From: Pseudomonadota bacterium
GTDB lineage: Bacteria; Myxococcota_A; Polyangia; Polyangiales; Polyangiaceae
Length of the DNA: 18,419 bases
Reading direction: 5' to 3'
Assembly: GCA_023428245.1 (NCBI GenBank)
Contig: JAEYYX010000088.1
Location: 1-18,419, forward strand
The notes below the pieces were generated by a model. That model worked only from the letters and a program-made list of their open reading frames with translations. It did no database searches and had not been told where the DNA came from. Positions 5,914 to 13,493 of the stretch are shown here, in pieces (position 1 is the stretch's first letter; every line of letters begins with the position of its first letter). The position numbers and the translations under genes are program-made.

Positions 5914-6454
5914 ATCAACCCCACGAGTTCCCGAGTTTCGAGCGAAGTGAGAGCGGTAGCCATGTTAGAAATTCCCCCCGGTCACGAAGCCAAGATGATC
6001 GGGCGAGATGGATAGGTGGGTCTTTGGGACCGGCTTCCACTCGACCCCGAAAGGTCCCCCACCCGGTCTCGTCTTGAGACCTGGCCTTCTCGGTTCGGTG
6101 ACATCTACCTATGCAGGCCTCGTGCCGAACCCGACCCCGAGAAAACGCGGGCAATACGCGCCGACTCGTCGTCCGAAAGCGGTCGGCGTCTCCTCCGGTG
6201 GTACCTGCGACCGGTCAAAATGACCTGATCGGTCACGCAAACAGGGCCTTGGCCCGTCGCTCATAGAGCTCCCAAGAAGGCTCCGTTCGGGCGCCAGCGG
6301 TCGCGGAGAGGGGAGAACTTCGATCAGGAGCGCCCCCGAACTCCTTCATCACTCACCATCGAGCGGGCTCTCCCGGAAGGCGGTCCGGTTCTTGCGTAAG
6401 CCCCACTGGCTCAACTCGCGGGAGCGGCTAGGCACAGGTCAGGAGGGAGCATCC
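5914..6454. other. Non-coding region upstream of the pseudokinase gene, with an inverted repeat
   Basis: No frame here reads like a protein; the overlapping frames are Arg/Pro-rich and lack ribosome sites. At 6213-6225 there is a perfect inverted repeat GGTCA-aaa-TGACC, with another GGTCA at 6231-6235 and a GACCGGTC palindrome around it (6208-6215), which resembles a regulator binding site. It lies about 230 bp upstream of the pseudokinase start. No convincing promoter hexamers or RNA fold were identified by eye. Confidence 0.4.
6213..6225. promoter_or_regulatory. Candidate operator: GGTCA-3-TGACC inverted repeat
   Basis: The two five-base arms are perfect reverse complements separated by AAA, and a third GGTCA half-site follows at 6231-6235. 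Such short-spaced dyads are typical of dimeric transcription factor sites. No factor can be named. It could regulate the pseudokinase gene starting at 6455, but the distance is long. Confidence 0.3.
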
Positions 6455-7906
6455 ATGGAAAAGTCAGAAGGATTCGTGATTGGATCGTATCGGTTGAACG
6501 GACTGCTCGGGAGCGCGTCGTCCACGTATTTTGCCGAACACGTACATACCGGAGAGCTCAGTGTCGTGAAGTTTTTCCGTGGGGAGAACGTCGGCCAGAA
6601 GTTCTGGCGAGGCATTTCTTCGACTGCGCGAGCTGAGGTCGAGAAGGATGAGAGGATCTGTCACTTTCGCGAAATCGGATGCGTGGATGATGAGGTCTAC
6701 GCTGCCGCTCCCTATTTGCATGGCGCAACCATCGCCCAGCTCATCAAAGCCCTTTCTCGCCAGCGCGACTTGACCTTGACTCCGCTCCACGAGCGCACCG
6801 TAGCCTGGATCGCTCTCGAGCTCGTTCGCGCCGCCCAAGTTACTCTCCGAGAGCCGGCTCCGCCTGCCTCGCGTGGCCGAAATCTCGTTCTTCCTACGGA
6901 ATACTTCGTTCTTCATAGCGGGCTCGTCCGAGGACTCGATCGGCGCTGGTCCTGGCTCGAGACGCTCACGTCCGGGTTCCCCCTCGGTGGCCACGAGGCG
7001 AGTGCAGCTTACCGAAGCCCTCACGCGACTTCCGCCGAGTCGGGCCAAGCCTTCTCGATCCTTGTGATGCTCTGGGAGATGCTTGTTGGGTATCGTCTCT
7101 TCCGTCGCAATACCCTCGAAGAGACTGTTGACCTCATTCAAGAAGGCCTCGTTCCCGATCCGCGGACCCTGAATCCTCGCATCTCAAAGGAGATGGGCGT
7201 TTTTGTCCAAAAGACGCTCATGGCTCGCGGTGGGGTCAAACTCAGCGTCATTGAGGCGAAGTTGAAGAGACTCGCTCAGATGGACGGCGAAGCCGGTGTG
7301 ACAGCGGTGCAAGCGCTGATGTCCACGATCTTCCCCGACGAGCTGGTCGGTATCTCGACCAAGATGCAGCTCTCTCTGCTGAAGAAGCCCGATCCCGACG
7401 TACCCCGCTCGACGGGTGAGCCGATTCTGCCTCCGAATCCGCTCGACGCCTTTCTGGACGGTGGAGATCCGATGTCTCAGGACGACTCGACCACCTGCAT
7501 CGGCACGCCGCCGGTGGAGGAGCTCCAGCGCGCAGCTCAGCTCTCTTGGCTCGAGGACGACGCGGCGCCGCGGATGCGAGTCGTGGTGAGCAGGCCGAAG
7601 CGCAAGGGCAAGGTGCAGGCGGGCGTGATCCTGGCTACGCTCCTCGTCATCTTCGGGTTCACCCTCCAGGCCGCGATGCGAAGCGGCGGCAACACGCGGG
7701 TGAGCGAGACGAGCTTCAGTCCGCCGTTCGGAAAAACTCCTCGTGCGACGGCAGCAGGAATGGATCCTGATCCTGTCGTCGGACTCGAGGAAGTAGAGGC
7801 GCACCCGACCGGTGGGCCCCGAGAGGTCGCGGCCGAGGTACCCTCGAACGCGCTTCCCGTGCCGAACCCGGGAGAGGAGCTCGGGAGCTCTCGAAGTTCT
7901 CCCTGA
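6455..7906 (+). CDS. Membrane-anchored Ser/Thr pseudokinase
   Basis: This 483-residue protein has an N-terminal kinase-like domain (about residues 10-285), one membrane segment (about 389-409, AGVILATLLVIFGFTLQAAM) and a 74-residue Pro/Gly-rich tail expected outside the membrane. Kinase features that remain are YRLNGLLG, the lysine K39 in VVKFF, an APE-like AYRSPH and the F-helix-like FSILVMLWEMLVGYRLFR. The glycine loop is degenerate (GSASST), no HRD catalytic loop is visible, and the DFG slot reads LHSGLVRG, so phosphotransfer is unlikely and a scaffold or regulatory role is inferred. The overall plan (cytoplasmic kinase fold, single span, external tail) is that of myxobacterial Pkn proteins. 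The ATG at 6455 was chosen because AGGAGG lies 8 bp upstream; an in-frame TTG at 6392 would add 21 residues with no ribosome site. Confidence 0.85.
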   Translation: MEKSEGFVIGSYRLNGLLGSASSTYFAEHVHTGELSVVKFFRGENVGQKFWRGISSTARAEVEKDERICHFREIGCVDDEVYAAAPYLHGATIAQLIKALSRQRDLTLTPLHERTVAWIALELVRAAQVTLREPAPPASRGRNLVLPTEYFVLHSGLVRGLDRRWSWLETLTSGFPLGGHEASAAYRSPHATSAESGQAFSILVMLWEMLVGYRLFRRNTLEETVDLIQEGLVPDPRTLNPRISKEMGVFVQKTLMARGGVKLSVIEAKLKRLAQMDGEAGVTAVQALMSTIFPDELVGISTKMQLSLLKKPDPDVPRSTGEPILPPNPLDAFLDGGDPMSQDDSTTCIGTPPVEELQRAAQLSWLEDDAAPRMRVVVSRPKRKGKVQAGVILATLLVIFGFTLQAAMRSGGNTRVSETSFSPPFGKTPRATAAGMDPDPVVGLEEVEAHPTGGPREVAAEVPSNALPVPNPGEELGSSRSSP

Positions 7907-8077
7907 GGCCGCGGCTGAAATGTCTTGTGCTGTGGAGACGCACGGCGGACCGCGCGAGAGAAGCCGATTGAATTTTCCAGGAGGGAGGGGCTCGAGAGGA
8001 CACCTCCCCGTCACTCGTGAAGAGGAACACCCTGGAGGCACCTAAGTCCCGCGTCCTTTGGCCCCAGTGTGTCTCCT
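7907..8077. promoter_or_regulatory. Intergenic region upstream of the esterase gene
   Basis: This 171-bp gap between two same-strand genes shows no T-tailed terminator and no confident promoter. A GCCGCGGC palindrome occurs right after the pseudokinase stop (about 7908-7915). The gap is long enough for a separate esterase promoter, so an operon between the two genes is not favoured. Confidence 0.2.
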
Positions 8078-9250
8078 ATGAAGTCATTTCCTCTCCTCCT
8101 TTCCGGCAGTGTGTGGGCCGCGCTTTCGCTCGCGGCGTGTTCGAGTGGCCTCCCTCCGGGAGAGGACGATGCCCCGGGGGCAGGCGGGGGCGAGGCGAGT
8201 GGTGGGAGCGTGTCCGCGAGCGGTGGAAATTCCGCAGGAGGGGGCCAGAGCGCGGGAGGAAGTTCGAGCGGAGGCGCGAAACCCGGGAGTGGCGGCAGTG
8301 TGAGCGCTGGGGGTGCGTCGAGCGGAGGCGCGAACTCGGCGGGCGGCTCGTCCGCAGGCGGAGCTCAGAGCACGGGCGGAGTCAGCGCTGGGGGCTCGGA
8401 GAGTTCAGGGGGCTCAGACAACACGGGGGGGGCGGGCGAAGGCGGTGGACTTCCTCTCGGGAATCCCCCGGTAAAGAGCGCAGGCTGCGGCAAGCCGACG
8501 TCGGTCACGAGCGGCAAACGCAGCATCATGAGCACCGGTCAAAACCGGTCCTATATTATCGATATCCCCGCGAACTACGACGAAAACGAGCCGCACCGCC
8601 TCTTTTATACCTCACACTGGATTGGGAGCACGTCCGAGGCAGTCCGCGACCAGAACTACTATTTCTTGAAGCCGCTCGCTCAGGCCGATAACGTCCGAGC
8701 GATCTTCGTCGCGCCTCAGTCAGACGGTGCAACTTGGCAGCAGAAGGACCACGCTCTCTTCGACGATCTTCTCGCTTTCGTGAAGGAGAACCTCTGCATC
8801 GACACAACACGGGTGTTCGCGACAGGTTTTAGTTTCGGGGGCATGATCACCTATTCGCTCTCCACGAATCACCAAAAGGACATCCGCGCAGCCGTTGGCA
8901 TCGCACCCGCGAACTACAATATCTGGCTGCCTGAGAAGACCCGCGAGCCGATCGCCTGGATGCACACGACGGGGCTCTCGGATGGGACCTGTCCCTGGGT
9001 GAACAACGAGGGCGCGAAACAAGGCGCGAAGTTCATTGCGATCGAGAAAGCCGAGGACAACGGGTGCACGATCCCGGCCGACATTCCGATTCACCAGAGC
9101 GGCAACCATGTCTGCTACGAGTTCGAGGATTGTGACCCCGGCTACCCGACTCGCGTCTGTACCTTCGGCGGCGGCCACACGAACATTGACAACGAGGGCG
9201 GCAAGAACTGGATCGCCGAGGATTCCTGGGACTTCTTCATGCGCTTCTAA
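8078..9250 (+). CDS. Secreted esterase lipoprotein, feruloyl esterase/PHB-depolymerase-like (CE1, alpha/beta hydrolase)
   Basis: This 390-residue lipoprotein has a signal peptide MKSFPLLLSG...LSLAAC (Cys21), a roughly 100-residue Ser/Gly/Ala linker built of repeated SGG/AGG units, and an alpha/beta-hydrolase domain related to CE1 feruloyl esterases and extracellular PHB depolymerases. The nucleophile elbow is GFSFGG with S252. D302 in GLSDGTCPW and H367 in GGGHTN are the likely other triad members. Cys residues in the catalytic part (NLC, GTCPW, NGC, HVCYEFEDC, RVC) suit a disulfide-bonded exported enzyme. It likely cleaves ester bonds in plant polymers or stored polyesters at the outer surface; the substrate cannot be told. 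An in-frame GTG at 8069 could add three residues. No strong Shine-Dalgarno is seen. A terminator follows at 9272-9303. Confidence 0.87.
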   Translation: MKSFPLLLSGSVWAALSLAACSSGLPPGEDDAPGAGGGEASGGSVSASGGNSAGGGQSAGGSSSGGAKPGSGGSVSAGGASSGGANSAGGSSAGGAQSTGGVSAGGSESSGGSDNTGGAGEGGGLPLGNPPVKSAGCGKPTSVTSGKRSIMSTGQNRSYIIDIPANYDENEPHRLFYTSHWIGSTSEAVRDQNYYFLKPLAQADNVRAIFVAPQSDGATWQQKDHALFDDLLAFVKENLCIDTTRVFATGFSFGGMITYSLSTNHQKDIRAAVGIAPANYNIWLPEKTREPIAWMHTTGLSDGTCPWVNNEGAKQGAKFIAIEKAEDNGCTIPADIPIHQSGNHVCYEFEDCDPGYPTRVCTFGGGHTNIDNEGGKNWIAEDSWDFFMRF

Positions 9251-9271
9251 GGCGCGCCCGCCTTGGAGAAG

Positions 9272-9303
9272 AAGGGCGCCCTCTCAGCTTGGGGCGCCTT
9301 TTT
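9272..9303 (+). terminator. Rho-independent terminator after the esterase gene
   Basis: AAGG-G-CGCCC at 9272-9281 pairs with GGGCG-CCTT at 9292-9300, with one bulged G and a loop of about 10 nt, followed by TTT at 9301-9303 that continues the T-run to five. It begins 22 bp after the esterase stop codon. The convergent GH59 gene ends at 9323 on the other strand, so it may also hinder transcripts from that side, though it lacks a T-run in that direction. Confidence 0.75.
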
Positions 9304-9322
9304 CCGTTCCTTGGAGGCTCAT

Positions 9323-12244
9323 TCACTCCACGACGCCGACCGCGTCGACCACCAAGGTGCCGCTCAGGACCTTGAGTTCGACGGTGTGCTCGCCGCGCGC
9401 AAGCCCACGCAGGCTGAAGGTCTGATAGAGCTGGTCGGAGGCGCGGGTCTGAGCAGCTGGACCGTCTCGGAGCTTTCCGTCGATGGTCACCTCGAGGCTG
9501 GCTGTGCCGTTATTCCCGCCGAGAATGTCGACGCCGGTGCCGGTGAAGGTGTACTTGAGGGTGGCGCCGGCCCCTGAGCTCGTCGAGAGGGTCCGGTGAT
9601 AGTCGTACATGCTCTTGCCGACTTCGTGGGCCCAGTTCCCGCTGTATTCGAGCTTCTTTTTTCGCTCGGGGGACAGATCGTGCATCTCGAGGTTGTCGAG
9701 GTATTCGACGTAGTAGGCGGGCTTTCCTTCGAGCCTTTCAACGAGCAGGTTGTCGAACTGAACGCTCAGGGGGCCGCTCAGTAGGTCGACGCGACCGGCG
9801 AGATGTGTGTCGTCGGTGAAGGAGTGGATCTCGACGCCGTCGATGAAGGCCGTGATCTCGTTCTCGTCGACCTCGAGCGCGAGCTTGTGCCACTTGCCCG
9901 GTGTTCCATCGAAGTCGGCGATGGTGCCGCTGGCGACGTTCTGATTCATACGGTTCAAATACCAGCCGCCGTCTTGCCAGAGGCGCAGCGTGAAGGCTGT
10001 GCCCGCGGAACTGTGGCTGCTACCGCCGCCTTGCTGACGCGCGCCGATGCCCGCGTAGTTCCGGTCGCCTCCGGTTGTCTCGAAGGTCACGTCGACGCTC
10101 GCCCGATAGTTCAGCCAGGACTTGTCGCCGATGGCCGTGACAGGCTCGCCCGCGTTCCAAGCGGTGCCCATGTTGCCCTGTTGGCGGAGAACGTAGTTCT
10201 CGGAGCCCTCCGGCAGGAAGACCTCGAAGGCGCCATTTCGATCCCAGCAATAGCGGGCAATCGTGCTCTTCGGGCCGCCGCGCGTAGCGATGAACCCATC
10301 GGTGCCCGAGGGCACTCCGCCCTCGCCGATGTGCCCGACTGTCAGCTTCGAGTAATCGAAGTCGTCAGCGTAAAGGATGTTGTCCTTGGTGTCTCGCTCA
10401 TGCCCGGTTTCGTCCGTGTCGAGGACCTGGCGCTCGCCTTCGACCGGGAGCGGCTGGTGAAAGGCTTCGACTTCGCGATTCGCGAGGGTCGTCACGGTGA
10501 CCGCTGACCAGGGTTTGACCTCGAGAGTATAGGCGCCGTCGTCCCGCGCGAGGTCGCATTGGTAGCGCATATAGTTCTCATTGAACGGGCCGTCATCCGC
10601 GGCTCGTGTCTCCCAGACCTCGACGTGCGCCGATTCGGGGACCTTCAGGTTGGCGGTTTGGATCCGGTAGTACTTGGTCTGATTGCTGTCATTGACCATG
10701 ACCACGGAGAAGTCCGCCTTGTCGGGGGAGGCGAGGGTCATGTAGCTGGGCGTACCGTTCCGCCCGTCGACGGGGTTCGTGCCGGTGGCGCCGGTATCGC
10801 TCGCTTGGGGTACTGCGCGCCAAATCCCCGCGCTATTGTCTTCGTTTTCCCAGCCCGCCATTGAGAACCAGGAAAAATGCCGGAGGACCTGGATTCCGGC
10901 GTCATAGTGGATCCAGCCGGACCAGGGGTCTCGTGCGCTGACGAGCTCTTTGTGAGAATATTGGCCCCCTTCGTAGAAGGAGCCGATCGCCGGCTGGTAA
11001 ATGAAGAGGGTGCGCCGGGAGCGATCGAAGCCCTTGATGATCGTGTTGCCCATCTCGAGGGGCCCGCCAGCGCCCCCGATGCCGCTCTTCGAGCTGGCGC
11101 TTGGTCGGAACGAGCTGTTGCTGAAGGTGGCTTGAGCTTCGCTGTTCCAGATTTGGTGGTCGAACTGTTCGGCGAGCCGCGTGAAGTTCCCGCTGGCGTC
11201 GTCGTCGGTGTTGTAGTGGAAGCCGGAGGCGCTGACGGCGGCCCGGAGCGCTGAGTCCGAGATCATCTGACCGCCGAAAGAGCCCGTGCCGACTTCGTCG
11301 GAGATGACGAGCTGAATGCGATTGTAGAGCTCGCGCTCGGCTTCGCTCTGGAAGCCTTCGGAGTCTGTGCGGACGCGACTGGCGTACTCTTTGGTCCAGG
11401 TCAGGTTCGCGGCGTGCTCGTTTTCGCCCGGATTGACGTAGTCGACCATGTAGCCGTACTCGCGGTAAGCGGCGAGGATGGTCTCTTTGAACCAGGTGTA
11501 GAGACGATCGTTGTTCGTGCCGACCCAGGCGGGCGAGTGCCAGCGCAAGATGCTGACTTTGATGTCCGGGTTGAGCTTTTTGGCGTCAGCGGCGAACTGG
11601 AATCCGGGGGCGCGGCCAACGTTTGCGGGCTCAGAAGCCGAGCGTTTCGTCGCCGGATCGGGGCCCGTCGAGGTGTTGCTATCGTTGCCCATCTCGAACT
11701 TGATGTGGTTCATGATGGGTCTAGGTCCGCCGAAGAGGACGCGCAGGAGCTCGGCGTACTTTTCGGGGTGCCGATACTTGTAATCGAGGAGTACGGCGCT
11801 CGTGCTGTTCGCGCTCAGCACACCGAAGCCCTTGAAGGTCAGGCCATTTTTGTTCTCGGAGGCGACGTCGTCGCCGTCGACGGTGATGACTGTGGGGCTA
11901 CCGGCCTGGACGGGCTCACAAGCGACGGCGTCGGGGATCTTGACGGGAGGCGCGCCACCGCTTCCGTCTCCTCCTCCCTGGGCGCCGCCGGCGCCACCTC
12001 CGCTCGTCCCGCTGCCTCCGGAAGAAGCGCCGCCCGTCGCCTTCGCGCCGCCGCCAGAAGTCTCTCCGTCGCCGCCGGTTCCACCGGAGCTCGGAGCGCT
12101 GCCGCTGCCTGAGCGTCCGCCTGTCGCTTTCGCACCGCCGCTCGTCTCTGAGGAATCGTCTCCGGTGCCCGGGGCGTCTCCGCCGCTGCAGGCGAGGGGC
12201 GCTGTGAGGCTGAAGGCGAGGAGGAGGGCGACGTTGTGCTTCAT
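9323..12244 (-). CDS. GH59 galactocerebrosidase-like lipoprotein with extra C-terminal domain
   Basis: This 973-residue lipoprotein has a signal with lipobox PLAC (Cys19) and a Gly/Ser/Ala linker to about residue 100. The catalytic region resembles animal galactosylceramidase (GALC, GH59): compare FKGFGVLSANSTSAVLLDY with the FDGIGAVSGGGATSRLL region of GALC as I recall it, and KFEMGNDSNTSTGPDP with its KVEIGGDGQTTDGTEP. The expected acid/base is E276 in NPGENE and the nucleophile is E369 in IWNSEAQ. The APAIGSFYEGG-like barrel end and DPWSGWIHYD also fit. A lectin-like domain at about 610-810 (GDKSWLNYRASVDVTFET) matches the C-terminal GALC domain. A further domain of about 150 residues (YSGNWAHEV... 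to VVDAVGVVE) is absent from GALC and looks like a carbohydrate-binding beta-sandwich. It probably cleaves beta-galactosides at the cell surface. It is divergent from the CAP-domain gene. Confidence 0.88.
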   Translation of the reverse strand: MKHNVALLLAFSLTAPLACSGGDAPGTGDDSSETSGGAKATGGRSGSGSAPSSGGTGGDGETSGGGAKATGGASSGGSGTSGGGAGGAQGGGDGSGGAPPVKIPDAVACEPVQAGSPTVITVDGDDVASENKNGLTFKGFGVLSANSTSAVLLDYKYRHPEKYAELLRVLFGGPRPIMNHIKFEMGNDSNTSTGPDPATKRSASEPANVGRAPGFQFAADAKKLNPDIKVSILRWHSPAWVGTNNDRLYTWFKETILAAYREYGYMVDYVNPGENEHAANLTWTKEYASRVRTDSEGFQSEAERELYNRIQLVISDEVGTGSFGGQMISDSALRAAVSASGFHYNTDDDASGNFTRLAEQFDHQIWNSEAQATFSNSSFRPSASSKSGIGGAGGPLEMGNTIIKGFDRSRRTLFIYQPAIGSFYEGGQYSHKELVSARDPWSGWIHYDAGIQVLRHFSWFSMAGWENEDNSAGIWRAVPQASDTGATGTNPVDGRNGTPSYMTLASPDKADFSVVMVNDSNQTKYYRIQTANLKVPESAHVEVWETRAADDGPFNENYMRYQCDLARDDGAYTLEVKPWSAVTVTTLANREVEAFHQPLPVEGERQVLDTDETGHERDTKDNILYADDFDYSKLTVGHIGEGGVPSGTDGFIATRGGPKSTIARYCWDRNGAFEVFLPEGSENYVLRQQGNMGTAWNAGEPVTAIGDKSWLNYRASVDVTFETTGGDRNYAGIGARQQGGGSSHSSAGTAFTLRLWQDGGWYLNRMNQNVASGTIADFDGTPGKWHKLALEVDENEITAFIDGVEIHSFTDDTHLAGRVDLLSGPLSVQFDNLLVERLEGKPAYYVEYLDNLEMHDLSPERKKKLEYSGNWAHEVGKSMYDYHRTLSTSSGAGATLKYTFTGTGVDILGGNNGTASLEVTIDGKLRDGPAAQTRASDQLYQTFSLRGLARGEHTVELKVLSGTLVVDAVGVVE

Positions 12245-12471
12245 CGGTGAGGATTCAAGCGACGCTGCGTGCGCGCAGGGAGAGGAAATTTATCTCACGT
12301 CTCTCGCTTTTTCGGCAGCGGAAAAGGGCCGCTGATCTGCTCTGTGAACGCACACATTCAGCACTCCGCTGGAACGTTTGCGGCCAGCGTGGACGATTCC
12401 GTGCTGACGCGAGGTGCTCGGGGCGAAAGCTGTTTACATCTCAAAGAGGACACTTTGATACTGGAGGCACG
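12245..12471. promoter_or_regulatory. Divergent promoter region with inverted repeat 12316-12334
   Basis: This 227-bp gap separates the starts of the GH59 gene (minus) and the CAP-domain lipoprotein gene (plus), so it must hold promoters for both. CAGCGG-aaaaggg-CCGCTG at 12316-12334 is a perfect six-base inverted repeat near the middle and could bind a shared regulator or form a small hairpin. No confident -35/-10 pairs were identified. Confidence 0.4.
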
Positions 12472-13293
12472 ATGCGGGCTTGGTCGGTGAGTTGGGTGGC
12501 GCTTGTGGTGGCCTGTAGTCCGACGCCGGATCCGGAAGCAGACGACGCGAGTTCGGGCGGCTCGCCTGGGGCGGAGAGCGGTGGTCAGAGGGCCACCGGT
12601 GGGGCGCCTTGGAGCGGAAGCGGGGGCGCTGGTGGCGGAGCGAGCGGAGGCGGGGCCGCGAGCGGAGGACAAGTGACGAGTGGAGGCGCCGCCGCGAGCG
12701 ACGGTGGTTCAGGGAACCCCGCGGGCGGGCGCGACGGCAGCGGCGGAAGAGGACCGTCGATCGGCGGCGGTCCGCCAGGCGGGAGCGGAGGAATGCCTGG
12801 GAACGGTGGCGCACAAGGCAGCGGCGGAGACTCGGGCGACTGCGTCCCGAACATCGCGTGTAAGCTCGACCCTCCACCGAGCACCGGCGACCTCTATCAG
12901 GACTGCGTCGATCGCATCAATCAGTTCCGGACCGAGTGCGCATGCTTGCCCCCGCTCGAGCGGCGTATGGACGGCGAAGCCTGCGCCGATCAGATGGCGG
13001 AATATGATGCGGGCGTGAACCAGGCCCACGCCGGAGCCGTAGCCAAGATCTGTCAGCCCGGCGGAGCTCAAAATGAGTGTCCGGGGTATTCCTCAAACGC
13101 TCAGGTGATCGGCCTCTGTCTGCAGCAGATGTGGGATGAAGGCCCGCCGCCCGTCGAGCCCTGTGAGGGAGAGTGTTTCCAAACATACGGCCACTTCATC
13201 AACATGACTGACCTGTCGATGAAGCGCGTCGCCTGCGGCTTCTTCACGACGGCGTCGGGCAAGGTCTGGGCCGTGCAGAACTTCACGCGGTGA
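12472..13293 (+). CDS. CAP/SCP-domain (cysteine-rich secretory protein family) lipoprotein
   Basis: The 273-residue lipoprotein has a signal peptide with lipobox VVAC (Cys15), a roughly 110-residue Gly/Ser linker and a C-terminal CAP (SCP/PR-1/allergen) domain. Family signs are the helix with VDRINQFRTECACLPP, the Met-rich active helix ACADQMAEYD, and GHFINMTDLSMKRVACGFF followed by GKVWAVQNFTR, which matches the CAP signature GHY.NM......GCG. At least eight cysteines in the domain suggest disulfides. The classical catalytic-like His of CAP proteins is present in GHFINM (the first one is not clear). Bacterial CAP proteins have unknown or various roles (surface binding, lytic activity); none can be assigned here. 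I used the ATG at 12472, where CTGGAGG lies about 6 bp upstream. A longer upstream frame from 12247 lacks a ribosome site and is Arg-rich. Confidence 0.86.
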   Translation: MRAWSVSWVALVVACSPTPDPEADDASSGGSPGAESGGQRATGGAPWSGSGGAGGGASGGGAASGGQVTSGGAAASDGGSGNPAGGRDGSGGRGPSIGGGPPGGSGGMPGNGGAQGSGGDSGDCVPNIACKLDPPPSTGDLYQDCVDRINQFRTECACLPPLERRMDGEACADQMAEYDAGVNQAHAGAVAKICQPGGAQNECPGYSSNAQVIGLCLQQMWDEGPPPVEPCEGECFQTYGHFINMTDLSMKRVACGFFTTASGKVWAVQNFTR

Positions 13294-13451
13294 GAGGCGC
13301 GGAAGTTGGAGTGCTGACCGCGTTCGTGAAGGTAGAGGGAGCTGCCAAGATGGGATGCACCAGGTCGCCCAAGGAAACGGCTGGTTGTGGACCCCGACCA
13401 GGACCTGCTGGTAAGACAGATTGTGCGGGCTACCGAGGTTCGATCCGAGAC

Positions 13452-13480
13452 AAGGCCGCCCCGTGGGACGGAGCGGCCTT
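13452..13480. terminator. Hairpin between convergent genes, possible bidirectional terminator
   Basis: AAGGCCGC (13452-13459) is the perfect complement of GCGGCCTT (13473-13480), and CCGT/ACGG can extend the stem around a GGG loop. It sits between the ends of the CAP-domain gene (13293, plus) and the HEAT-repeat gene (13494, minus). No T-run follows on either strand, so efficient intrinsic termination is uncertain. Confidence 0.5.
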
Positions 13481-13493
13481 CGGCACGACGCTC

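Noticed and set aside
5623..6228. Several plus-strand frames between the histidine kinase and pseudokinase genes
   Set aside because: They overlap one another, are Arg/Pro/Ser-rich and lack ribosome sites and motifs, so they look like chance frames in GC-rich DNA.
12247..12471. N-terminal extension of the CAP-domain gene from 12247
   Set aside because: The extension is Arg-rich, has no ribosome site, and would bury the lipoprotein signal peptide that begins at 12472.
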